From: Tetradesmus obliquus
Taxonomy: Eukaryota > Chlorophyta > Chlorophyceae > Sphaeropleales > Scenedesmaceae
Direction: 5' to 3'
Assembly: GCA_030272155.1 (NCBI GenBank)
Contig: CP126199.1
Coordinates: forward strand, 1,674,001-1,738,000
Length of the DNA: 64,000 bases
Shown here in pieces: positions 1-10,164 of the stretch; the first letter of the stretch is position 1, and every line of letters starts with the position of its first letter. Below the pieces are notes generated by a model. It saw nothing but the letters and a program-made list of their open reading frames with translations. It was not told the origin of the DNA and ran no database searches. A program made the translations under genes and the position numbers.

Positions 1-2091
1 CTCACTGTCACCAACTGTTTATTACGTGCTGTGTCCTGCGTGGCGCAGGGAGCGCGTGCGCGCCGCATATGAGGCTGCAGGCCTGGGCATGGAGGTGCCC
101 CCTGAGCTGCCGCGGCCGCTCAAGGTGGCGCAGGCGGTGGTGGCGCGGCACCCCGGCACGCGCAGCCTGCATGACGGCATCGTGCTGACCATCAAGTCCA
201 GCAAGTACCGTGTGCAATTCAACAGGTAAGCGCCAAGGAGGTGGTGCGCGGCATCTCTCGCAGGCATGCTTAGTCGTGAAAGAACACGTGCTTTGTGTGC
301 AAAATGCGTACATCAGGTCCAGCAAGTGCTGCGTGAAGTTGTAAACAGGTGGGAGCCGGGCGGGTGGTGTGATGGCATGCTCTGCAGCCAAAATGGATGT
401 AGGCATGGCTTCTGGATGTATGCGACAGCATGCTTGCGGCCCAGTCCCAAAACATGCACTGCATGATCGGCAGGTCCACACTCTGATCTTGCCTCACTGC
501 CTTCATAATCATGACTTCTATGCTCGCAGGTCTGAGCTCATGACAGAGGTAGTCAGGGACACTGATGTCATGCCGCTAGACCCTTCAGAATGCCTGCCCC
601 TCACAGGCATGCTTCACACACCGCAGCTGCTCAACGGCCGGCCCGTGCCTGGCGCAGCAGCAGCAGCAGCCCTCACCAGCGCAGCAGCACAAGCAGCGCT
701 GGCGCGCCGGCGGCAGATGGCAGCAGCAGCAGCGGCGGCTGCAGCAAGCCACAACGCAGCGGCGGCGGCGGCAGCAGCTGCAGGGCACGGGCTGGCGCAG
801 CATGTGGCTGTTGGTGCAGCAGGGCTGGGCGGGCTTGCTGTTGTGGGTGGGCTGGGTGGTGCAGCAGCAGCAGTTGGCGGCTTGCGGTTGCAAGACGGCG
901 GCAAGACTGACCAGCAGCTGCTGGCAGAGCTCTCAGGTGAGAGGCGTAGTGGGGTTTTTTTGTTGAAGTGCATCACAAGAGATGATAATGCTTTGCCAGG
1001 CATGCGCTGACAGCAGTAGTATAGCTAACAACTGGAAGTGATGTTGTTGGGTGATGCTCGCCAGGCCTGGGGTGTGCATGCATGCATGCATGGTCTCGTG
1101 ATGATATGTGGCACACTCGCTTGTGCTGTGCCAGACACAATCTGTTCATGTTTCATCACATACACAGGCGTTTGCCGCACGCCGTGTGCTGTAAAGAGGA
1201 AGATCGCACTTTGCATGTAAGCGTGCGATCAATGTGGTTGGCGAATGCTGTGCTGCAGGTGTGCTTGATCGCAAGGAGGGGCTGCTCTCTAAGCTGCGCA
1301 GCATGAACAGCACTGCAGAAGCGGAAGGGCATTTGGACCCTTCCACACACAGGCCTGCAGAAAGCTTCCAAGCCAGCTATGCAACAGTGCTTTCAAACCT
1401 GCAGTCAATCAACAGTGAGCTGCAGGCGCTGCTTGCAAGGCTGCAGAGCAGGCCGCACCTGCAGCAGCAGCAGCAACAGGCGCTGGCAGCGAAAGTGGCA
1501 GCGGCGGCAGCGGCAGCAGCAGCCGCACCTGCAGCAGCAGGTGCCGCTGCTGCGGATGAGGCAGCAGCTGGTGCTGCTGCTGCTGCTAGCGGGAGCGGCG
1601 CAGCAGCAGCAGCAGCAGCAGCAGCGGGTCCGCTGTCGCGGCAAGCGTCAGCAGCAGGGCCAGCTGCTGCAGCTGATGATGCAGCAGCAGCAGCAGCTGC
1701 ATCAGAGGAGCTGCCTGCAGCAGTGCTTGTGAGGGATGCAGCAGCAGAGGCCCGCAGCATGGTGGCACGCATACGCGCCACGCAGCAGCTAGAGAAGCAG
1801 CAGCAGCAGCTCGAGCCGGCAGATGCTGCAGCAGCAGCTGCTGCTGCCAAGGACGATGCGCAGCTGGATGGCGTCATTACAGGCTGCATTGGCATGTTAG
1901 TAACGGTCCACAAGTTGACGAGTCCTCGAGCAGCAGACCAGCAGCAGCAGCAGGATGCTGCCGGCATTGATGCTGCTTTAGAAGCAGCACTGCAGCTTCT
2001 GAAGCCTAAGGTTGCTGCTAACAGCCAGGCTTATGCCGACATAGTGAGCAGTGTCGGGCAGCTGAAAGCGCAGCTTGCACGCGCGCATTAG
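1..2091 (+). CDS. ALY: LIN9 / ALWAYS EARLY (MuvB core) homologue, 5'-truncated by window edge
   Basis: Exons about 49-225, 530-936 and 1259-2091, all GT-AG and in frame, giving about 470 residues of C-terminal protein. The first exon encodes the conserved block PRPLKVAQAVVARHPGTR followed by LHDGIVLT. The second opens with a VVRDTDVMPLDP stretch. Both match the region after the DIRP domain in LIN9 and plant ALY proteins. The last exon begins with a helix like LDRKEGLLSKLRSMN and ends in a LKPKVAANSQAYADIV-type helix as in ALY. In other organisms LIN9 is a scaffold of the MuvB/DREAM complex, which controls cell-cycle genes in the nucleus. Between the conserved blocks the protein is swollen by Ala/Gln tracts. 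The DIRP domain and start lie left of the window. The stop is TAG at 2089-2091. The true start of the first visible exon is uncertain; a gcgcag acceptor ends at 48. Confidence 0.82.
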
Positions 2092-2897
2092 CTCATCATT
2101 TGCGGGCATGCAGCTTGCCAGCGTGTGGTGAAATTGTTGCAACTGTGGAGTCGCAGTAGAGCTCGCAGTGGGTGAGTATTTCATGATGATGATGATGATG
2201 ATGTTGCCACCAAGTGGGCTGAAAATGAATCGAGGAAACATCAAGAGTGTACAGAAACGCCGTTGTGTGGTTGGGTTTGGTGTGTGGCTGCTGCTGTCAT
2301 AAGCCATGCACCAGGCTTAGATACGAGCTAGGCATCACACCCGACAGTGGCTGTCTGGGCTAGCTGCAGCTGCATGACGTCACCTGGCAAATCTAGGCCA
2401 TCCTGCAAGTTGTCGGGTGTTGTGCATCGTGTGTATGTTGCCAACTGCTGTTGCTCTAATGTGTTGCGAGTGAGCAGCAGCAGCGCTGCGTGCTGAATTG
2501 ACTGTGACAACGCCCTGGCAAGCAAGCGCCATGGCAGTGTCTTCCAGCAGCAATGTCAGGCAACCTTTTTTGGCATGTGTTTGGCTGCAATTTCCATCAG
2601 TACTGCTCTTTGGAGTAACCTCAGGCCCAGGCTTATTTGATGGGGTCAGTTGCATGCATTGATGCATGTTGTTGTAGGTAGCAGCAGTTGGTGCACTGTT
2701 TGTTGTCGAGGTGCAGCTTTCTATAGTGTTGCGTGTTGCATGCCGGCCTCGATTGCTGTGCATGCTTGTTGGGTAGCGCCGCGGCATGCTCGTGAGCGGC
2801 AATGATCCTAGGCGCTACTTGCGCACATATTTTGCGGTTGGTGTTCGTGGCATGCAGGCCTGCAGGGTGTTGTTGCTGCTGCTGCTGCTGCTGCTGC

Positions 2898-2928
<31 letters not shown>

Positions 2929-4256
2929 AAGTGTGCAACTGGCCCGTGGCTTGCCTCACGGCCAAGCCGATAGCCATGCATCGGCAGACGCATGTCAGTG
3001 CGCTGTTGTTTTCAGGGCATGGTGCGGGCGGCAGGATCAGGCGCTTTCAGATTTTATTGCACTTGATGGCACGGTGGTGGCATTCTGGCGCTTCTTAGGA
3101 GCAGCGCGTTCCTTCAGGGCGTCAGCAGTGATCACGTTGCGGCCACCGCAACAGGGGCTGTTGTTCAGCCGTGGTCTGACCAGCACAGTGTTGCATGGTG
3201 GTGGCGATCCAGCGACAATGTTTGGCCTACCCTGCCGCCCAGAACATTGCATGCGTGTCTTGCAACCACCAGAGGAATTCGGCAACTTTCTTTATATAGA
3301 GGTGTTGCATGGCATGTCACACAGCCTGCTGTTGTTTGTGAGTAGGTAGTGTTGTAGTCAGGGGGTCTGCAGGGGCCCATAGCCATGGTAGGCAGCAGCT
3401 GCTCCAGCATTCGTTCGATGCCTCGAGTAATTTGCATATAACGCATCATTGTGTGCGAGATTGCGCTGGTGGTTTCGCATGCATGGGGATGCAGGGGTAC
3501 GTGTGGCAGTTCACCTGCAGGTTACCTGCAATTCTTTTGGCCGTGTGTTGACCAAGCAGGTGTAATGCTATACGTTTGAAACTTATTGAGTTGTCCAGTG
3601 TACGTCTGTAACGCTGCTGTTGACATTCAAAAACCCCGGGTGCGGGGTCGCCGAAAGCCCGGGGGTGAGATGTTCACGGGGTTATCTTGGCTGACGTAAC
3701 CTGAGGCATGCGCTGGATCAAACGATGAGCATTGCTTACCAACTCTAATGGTGATCCAACTTCCTGCAATACATGCACCGGGAAGGCCTCGCGAACTCTG
3801 CACCGATCTTCAGCAGTCGAACTACGCTAAGTAAACGTTGGTAACCTCAAAGGGAATCGCCTTCAGCAAAGTGGGTGTGGGGTCAGGCGTCGGTTCGTCG
3901 TGTGGTGGGTTGCTTCTCGCCTTCACTTCCCACTGCTTTAGGCAGCCGGTCTTCGGCGCTTTTCGGTTCCAGAATGGCTTCAAACAATGAATCGGTTCCC
4001 TTGTTAATGTTAATTGAAATGCCAGGCTGGTAGAAGCGTATGTGCTGGCGGTTGGAGGCCCCAGGCCCGGGTCAGTGTGCAAGGAGGGCAGAAGAACTCT
4101 GTTTCACAGCCGTAACCTCGCTTTGCTGCAGCAGCTGCAGATCATTGTCATCTAACCCCATCTTTGTATCGTTTGCAGGTGCGTCAACATCAGTTTGGTG
4201 TGTATTGGAGCACCTACAGCAGCAACTGCCTGCTGCAAGTACGCCAGTAGTACAGC
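2092..4256. other. Intergenic / long 3'UTR between LIN9 and the first protease
   Basis: No convincing gene. It contains an ATG-repeat patch near 2183-2202, a (CTG)n run at about 2876-2925, and TGTAA motifs at 3561-3565 and about 3606 that could end the LIN9 transcript. A GC-rich inverted stretch (CCCCGGG... / ...CCCGGGG) lies at about 3633-3666. An ATG-initiated 187-codon frame at 2786-3349 is mostly Leu/Ala from the CTG run and resembles no family I know. The AT-richer segment at 3800-4050 may hold the protease promoter, but I see no clear TATA box. Confidence 0.5.
3561..3565 (+). terminator. Candidate TGTAA poly(A) signal for LIN9
   Basis: TGTAA is the usual chlorophyte polyadenylation signal. 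This copy is about 1.47 kb beyond the LIN9 stop, so the assignment is tentative; a second copy follows near 3606. Confidence 0.3.
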
Positions 4257-7072
4257 ATGGGCAGGCTAGCCCTGCTGCTAGCTATATGTGCTGTATGCGT
4301 AGCTCAATCAGCCACAGCGCATTTGAATGAACAGACGAGAGATTTGAGGCGGCTGCAAGAGGAGCCAACTGCCAAGCAGCCGGCATTTGATACCCCAGCA
4401 GAACAGGTGTCACCCGAACCACAGCTGTCACCAGCAGCTGAAAAGCTGACACTGCACCAGCCAGACAACAACGTGTCTGAAACAGCAGGGAAACCAGCAG
4501 CAGATGTATCAGCCCCAGCGCCTATCTTTGCAGCAGGCGGTGTTGCAGCGCCGCCTGCTGCCGGCGACCCAGCAGCAGCAGCAGCAGACGTGGCAGCTGC
4601 TGCAGCACTGCTGCTGCAGGCAGCCTCAGCCATCCCCACAGAAGCACCAGCAGCAGCTGCTGTTGCTGCTGCAGCCGCAGCAGACCCGGCTCCTGCAGAA
4701 GGCTGGCGCCGCTGCAGCGCTCGAGAAGGCAGCAGCGGCAAGCGCGCTGCGGTCGAGCGGCAACTCAAGCGCCTCATTGTATCACGCGCTGCACGCGCCA
4801 GCGCTGCTGCTGCTGCTGCTGGAGAGGCCGTCACCGCTGAGGCTGCTGCTGCTGCTGCCAGGACAAGCAGGCGGCAGGCTCCTGCAGGGCGTGTGATCCC
4901 TGTGTACTTCCACATTGTCACATTTGCTGGCCAGGGGGGCGTGTACATGTACCAGATTGACAGCCAGATGGCGGTGAGCGATGATGCGCAGCATGCAGAT
5001 GCAGATGCGCAGCATGCACATGCAGATGCAGATGCAGCATGCAGACAGATGCGCAGCATGCAGATGCAGATGCAGCATGCAGACAGATGCGCAGCATGCC
5101 GATGCAGGTGCAGATGCGCAGCATGCCGATGCAGATGCAGATGCAGATGCAGCATGCAGACAGATGCAGCATGCAGATGCAGGTGCGCAGCATGCAGATG
5201 CAGATGCGCAGCATGCAGACAGATGTGCAGCATGCAGATGCAGATGCGCAGCATGCAGACAGATGTGCAGCATGCAGATGCAGATGCGCAGCATGCAGAC
5301 AGATGTGCAGCATGCAGATGCAGATGTGCAGCATGCAGACAGATGCGCAGCATGCAGGTGCAGATGCGCAGCATGCATGTGCAGATGCGCAGCATGCAGA
5401 TGCAGATGCTTTGCATGCGGTTGCATTGTACGCCATAGCTCCCTCTGCTTCATCCCAGCAAACGCCAAGAAAAGCAACTCCTGCGTGTGTTTCATGCCTC
5501 TCTTGCTACACTCTGATTACTGCACCATCAAGACTCCTTCATCAACACACATCCGCACTGCCGCTGCGCCCGCCACAGGTTTTGAACTCAGCGTTCAACA
5601 GGCACGGCTTCACCTTCACCCTTGCTGGCGCGCAAACATACCGCGCAGCGTCCCAGTCCCTCTACAACGCAGGCCCCGGCAGTGCGGCGGAATTTGAAAT
5701 CAAGCGACAGCTGCGCATGGGGGGTGCAACAGACCTCAACATCTTTACATGGGCTCCAGGCGATGGCCTTTTGGGCTGGGCAACATTCCCATGGGATTAT
5801 AAGATTGGAAGTCCAAGTTCTGCGCTTGATGGGGTGGTGGTGCGCACTGCAACACTGCCTGGAGGCACTGCAAGGGACTACAATCTTGGCAACACTGTGG
5901 TGCATGAGGTGCGTGCGGGTGGATGACAGTGCAGTTCAGACAGCCATCAGCGTCAGGGGCCAGCCGCGCAGTGCGACTTGCACAATTGTGTGCATGCATA
6001 TAGGTGCAGCAGCTACACTGTTAGCAGATCAACAGCTGTGCGATGAAGGCATTGCTGCCAGGACCGGTGCATAAACTGGGTGCGGCACAGCGGTACAAAG
6101 TGACGCGGTTGCAGACGCAGCTCAACTAACACCTGCAGCTAAATGTGCACGGTATGCGGCTACAATCACAGCACTCATTTTGCTTGTGAAATTGCTAGTG
6201 CAAGCCTCCTATTCCCACACGTTATCACAAGCGAATCACCCAACTGCCGCCTGCTGTCATGCTATCTGCAGGTTGGCCACTGGCTAGGTGAGTTCAGCAG
6301 TTGCAGCGTTGATCGTGCTTCCGTGCATGGTGATGCAGCCGTTGCCATCCAGCAGAACTGACTTATTACACGAGGTCCAACTGCAGTATTCCTTTGAGAC
6401 ACTGCTGCTTCATTTCATTTGACCTGTGTCAACCGGCAGCCGCTTAGCGCCTATGAGTATCATTCCAACGCCCACAGCCGTTGCCAGCGCTCTGTTCCAA
6501 ATCATATTCTTCCAGTCAACCACTGTGTGCTTGTTGACATGCTTCCGCACCTGCAGGGCTCTATCACACCTTCACAAATGGCTGCAACTGGGGCGGTGAT
6601 CAGATTGACGACACACCTGCAGAGGCATCAGCAGCATCTGGGTGCCCGCTGTGGCGGGACAGCTGCCCAGGGGACGGCCGGAGGGACCCGGTGCAGAATT
6701 ACATGGACTACTCCTTTGACAGGTACGGCTTGATTGGTGACGGGATGAGGTGGTAAGGGATGGCCGGCGGGCCTGGTGCAGAACTACATGGCTTACTCCT
6801 TTGACATGTGGGTAGGGGCATAAACAGGACACACACCCAGACCATCATCATGTTAATGTATTGGTGTTTTATTGATCAACAAGTGAACATTATGCAAATG
6901 CATGGATGAAGACACTCGAGGCACATGACGAACCCTTAGGGTGACGTTTGGTGTGCTGCCTTGCGCATGCCTGCCTGCTTCTTGCACCTGCAGCTGCATG
7001 AACCAGTTCACTGCTGGCCAGCGCGCACGCATGTGGAGCGCGTGGGACGCCTACCGCCAAGAGAAGCGGTGA
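4257..7072 (+). CDS. Secreted M43 (pappalysin-like) zinc metalloprotease, copy 1
   Basis: Exons 4257-4973, 5579-5908, 6272-6287, 6557-6722 and 6994-7072 give 435 aa. The N-terminus has a signal peptide (MGRLALLLAICAVCVAQSA), then an Ala/Gln-rich pro-region with RR and KR basic sites to about residue 200, then the catalytic domain. The zinc motif HEVGHWLGLYH is at residues 348-358 (HExxHxxGxxH). GDQIDDTPAE, paired cysteines (GCP, DSCP) and a Met-turn NYMDYSFD follow, all typical of MEROPS M43B (pappalysin/ulilysin). The last exon ends with SCMNQFTAGQRARM. It probably acts outside the plasma membrane; the substrate is unknown, and cell-wall or matrix turnover is only a guess. The second zinc histidine lies in a 16-nt micro-exon. 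Intron 1 is an expanded minisatellite, and intron 4 holds a decayed copy of the exon 4 end. The gene is paralogous to the next one downstream. Confidence 0.88.
4983..5415 (+). repeat. Minisatellite filling intron 1 of protease copy 1
   Basis: About 430 bp of imperfect units built from GCAGAT and GCGCAGCATGCAGACAGAT blocks, about 21-33 bp per higher-order unit. It starts about 10 bases after the exon 1 donor. It lacks stop codons in several frames on both strands, which creates long spurious reading frames of the MQMRSMQ, ADAQHAD and CRCRCAACR types. The frame of exon 1 stays open through the whole repeat to 5438. Confidence 0.9.
6757..6808 (+). repeat. Decayed copy of the exon 4 3' end (protease copy 1)
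   Basis: This intron 4 segment repeats, with mismatches, the end of exon 4 (about 6668-6722) that encodes the Met-turn region. In the copy NYMDYSFD becomes a YMAYSFD-like reading, followed by tgtggg instead of the gtacgg donor. Confidence 0.8.
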
Positions 7073-7220
7073 ATGCTGCTGCTCCTGCTGCGCACACAAG
7101 GTCCTCGGGCACAGCGACATCCTGCTTTGCTGGAGGTCTAAGGTCAAACCTCAGGGCGTTGCGGTGCACAGCTGCACATTAAGGCCAGACAGATGTGCAG
7201 CCGGACACACGAGCAGCTTT

Positions 7221-7256
<36 letters not shown>

Positions 7257-10164
7257 ATTCACAGCAGGATTCATTTATCGCAGGAGGAGGACAGCAGCAC
7301 TTGCATACACAACGCAGAACTTCACAGAAAGTGAGAAGCCCTGTGACATGCTGGTTGGTGCAGCTGCAGGCGCAAGGCACTTGCAATGCAGAGCACTGCG
7401 TGCATTGCATGCCTGTAGAAGCATGTCGGGCGCACAACAGCTGTGTGGAGGCTGTAATTCTGCATGCACAGCAGATGTTTCATACATGATTATGCTTGAC
7501 CTTATCAAGCAAAGAACTGGGGCGGGGCTTCTCTTTTCCTGTGCATAATGCACAGTACGCCACTCATTGCTTGCACCCTTGCACCTGGAGTTTTGAGCAG
7601 CAACATGGCATCAAGCCATAACCAGCAGGTATGCAGGTGCCTGAGTGACAATGCACATGATGGCATCGGCGCAGCAACTGCATACAAGTATATGCTTTGC
7701 GCACATCATTGTTGATGTTCAGCTGTACAGTTGAGCATGGTGGGGATCCGTATATACATGCCAAAAACGTGCCGCGCGATGCATGTGCATGTCATCCAAA
7801 CCATTCTACAGACTTATTACCGCTCCGGTGTCAGGCTGTGAAGGCTTGCCACATGTGCGCGGATAAGCATCAGGAGTGCAGAGCGAAGTTGGCAGTAGCT
7901 TAACTGCATGCATGAACCCTGAATACTGAACGGAGTACACACTACTGCTCTGCAGTGTCGGGGTGCGGCAGTGTCGCTTCCATGATAGTGTATGGCGCAG
8001 GCTGCTTACGCACCATCAGCATACAATGGAAGAGAGCTGTGAACCCAACTCAAGCGCCAGCCGCAGCAATGCAGCTGCCATTCAATGGCATGCTGTTGCA
8101 CTGAGGGCATTTTGGCTTGTCAAGTTTATCATACGGTATATGTGCACTCCCTGCATTCCTTGTCACATTCCTGCAGATTGATGTTGATTCTGCTGCTTCT
8201 TGCCATGCAACGTACGCCAGCCACTGTTACAGGCGCCGGCGTCAGCAGATCATGCTGAAGCAGCCAATTGATGGCATCTACCCTTTTGGGAAGCGTGGCC
8301 TTGCATAAGCTGTTCAGAAGAAGATTGTTGACGCTGCAGCTGGCAGGATTCAATCAGCAATGGCTGCTTATGTGCATTGGTAAGCTAATGCACTGCAATG
8401 GCATTTTTGAGCTGCTGCCACTAGCGGCTAGCCGGGGGTGCCGTGCCTATACACAGGGGCAACCTCTGCATCGCCTGCTGCCTTGGAGCAATACCTCTGT
8501 AAATTCGTTCAGTGACACGCTGCAGTCAGATGCGTTTCATGTTACTTGATGACGTTTAAAATGACGAAAAACTTGTGCTGGCTAACATGCAGGGTAAATA
8601 AGACGATTCTAGGCATGGTAAAAGCATAGCTGCGCACCTTCAAGCAATGTTGGTCCAGAAACCCCCCGCCCTAGGGCTCCTGGCGCTCCGAGTGGGCTGA
8701 GCATGCAGGCACAGCAGTCCAGTAACAGGCCCTGAGGGTGTGCTCAGGCGTTTCATGAATCGTTGTCTTTTCCAATCCTAGCAAGTCGAGGACATTGACG
8801 CACATTTCCATGAGAGTGCTCAGGATGTCTAGATGCTTACATGCCATATGCAATCTCTCTGTGAACAGCACTGCATGCTGCACGAGGGTGGATGCATGCT
8901 GGAGCACCGCGCGTTGTTGTGACAATCATTGCAGTATGATGCTGCAGCAGGTGAAGGGTGGGAAGAGTGCTGCTCTGGCCTTCACTAACTCGCCGTACGG
9001 TAGCTGTAAACACACTGGTGTAGCGCTGCAGCTGCTCACATCTCAGCTCTGCGCGTGGGTACTGCTGGTGACGGATTACCACACACTGCCACCTCCGCAC
9101 GCCCGGCGGGGAAACAACACTGTACACAGCAACACGAACGCCGCTTTTCATACCATCAAACACACTGCATACGTTGGTCAGGTTGTTTCAGCCGATACGA
9201 AACCTACCCTACCCTCCTCAACATGGACGTGAGACCAGCTATCCGAAACCGGGAGAGCCTGAGGCCGAGTACAGCCATTTAACTGCTTACTTTCACTACA
9301 GAAACTGTTTCCATGGTCCTTGTAGTGCCGTATGTGCGACTCCAAGATGCCGGGCCGCACTTGTCATGTCTCTCTTCGACTTGCAAGTCATTAACGGTGT
9401 CTACATGCTTCCCGGACACTTCGATCCTTCTCGTACATCTTTTATAGTGTAATGATTGACATTTGTCGCAAATTGAACGCCAAGTACACACGGCTTCGTA
9501 TTGGACGCATCAGCTCCTGCAAGCAAGGTCCTACTGTGCCGGCGAAAGCACACAATTTTTGAACTTTGTCGCTTAGCTGGTTTTATTCAGGCGCAACGGG
9601 CGCGGCAGCAGGTGGGTGTTAGGCACGGGGCATGCAGCAGACGATTTACGCGCCGCGTGTGAAACTTCAGCTGCAGCTGTTTCTAAAGCACTGCAAGGCT
9701 TAGTGTGCGATTATGTCAAGCTGCATCTGATATGCAACCTGCCAGCAGCATGCCCTCATGGCATGGCCGTTGGCATGGCATGCGCACATGCTGCTGCACA
9801 TCAGGCCGCAACTTGCCGCGGACTCTGCTTCAATGAGAGCATGAAGAGCTCAGAATGGATTGATACAACGTTTTTTAGCACTGTATGGGCGCCAGAAGTC
9901 CCTAGCTCACTGTCACCTGCATGATTGGTGTTTGCAATGACACTGTCATTGCAGCATGGCATGCTTGACTTGTATCCCCCTGGAATTCCACGGGGTTGAA
10001 GAACCCTGTCACATGCTTGACAAGCATTGCTTGTGCCCTGTCTGCTACTGCAGCTTCATCCCATCCTCAGCCTCAAGCAACAGGACAGCTTTGTCACCCA
10101 TTATTCATCAAACCCATCAGCTGTTCCAGCTGACTGCTGCTTCCAGCAGCAGCAAGCAGGCAAC
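7073..10164. other. Intergenic between the two proteases
   Basis: No supported gene. It contains a TGTAA at 7453-7457, a (CAG)n tract at about 7220-7253 and a lower-GC stretch at about 9100-9600 that may be regulatory. Its only ATG frames are short or low in complexity. A degenerate dispersed sequence at about 8575-8660 recurs near 12150-12235, inside the second protease gene. Confidence 0.5.
7453..7457 (+). terminator. Candidate TGTAA poly(A) signal, protease copy 1
   Basis: TGTAA 381 bases after the stop codon at 7072, the first such motif downstream. Confidence 0.5.

Noticed and set aside
2786..3349. ATG-initiated 187-codon frame
   Set aside because: Half is Leu/Ala from a CTG tract, the rest resembles no family, and it lies in probable 3'UTR/intergenic DNA.
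4918..5926. Long Cys/His/Met-rich reading frames on both strands (e.g. CRCRCAACR, LHLHAAHL types)
   Set aside because: They are translations of the intron 1 minisatellite; the flanking exons join precisely over it by GT-AG sites and family alignment.
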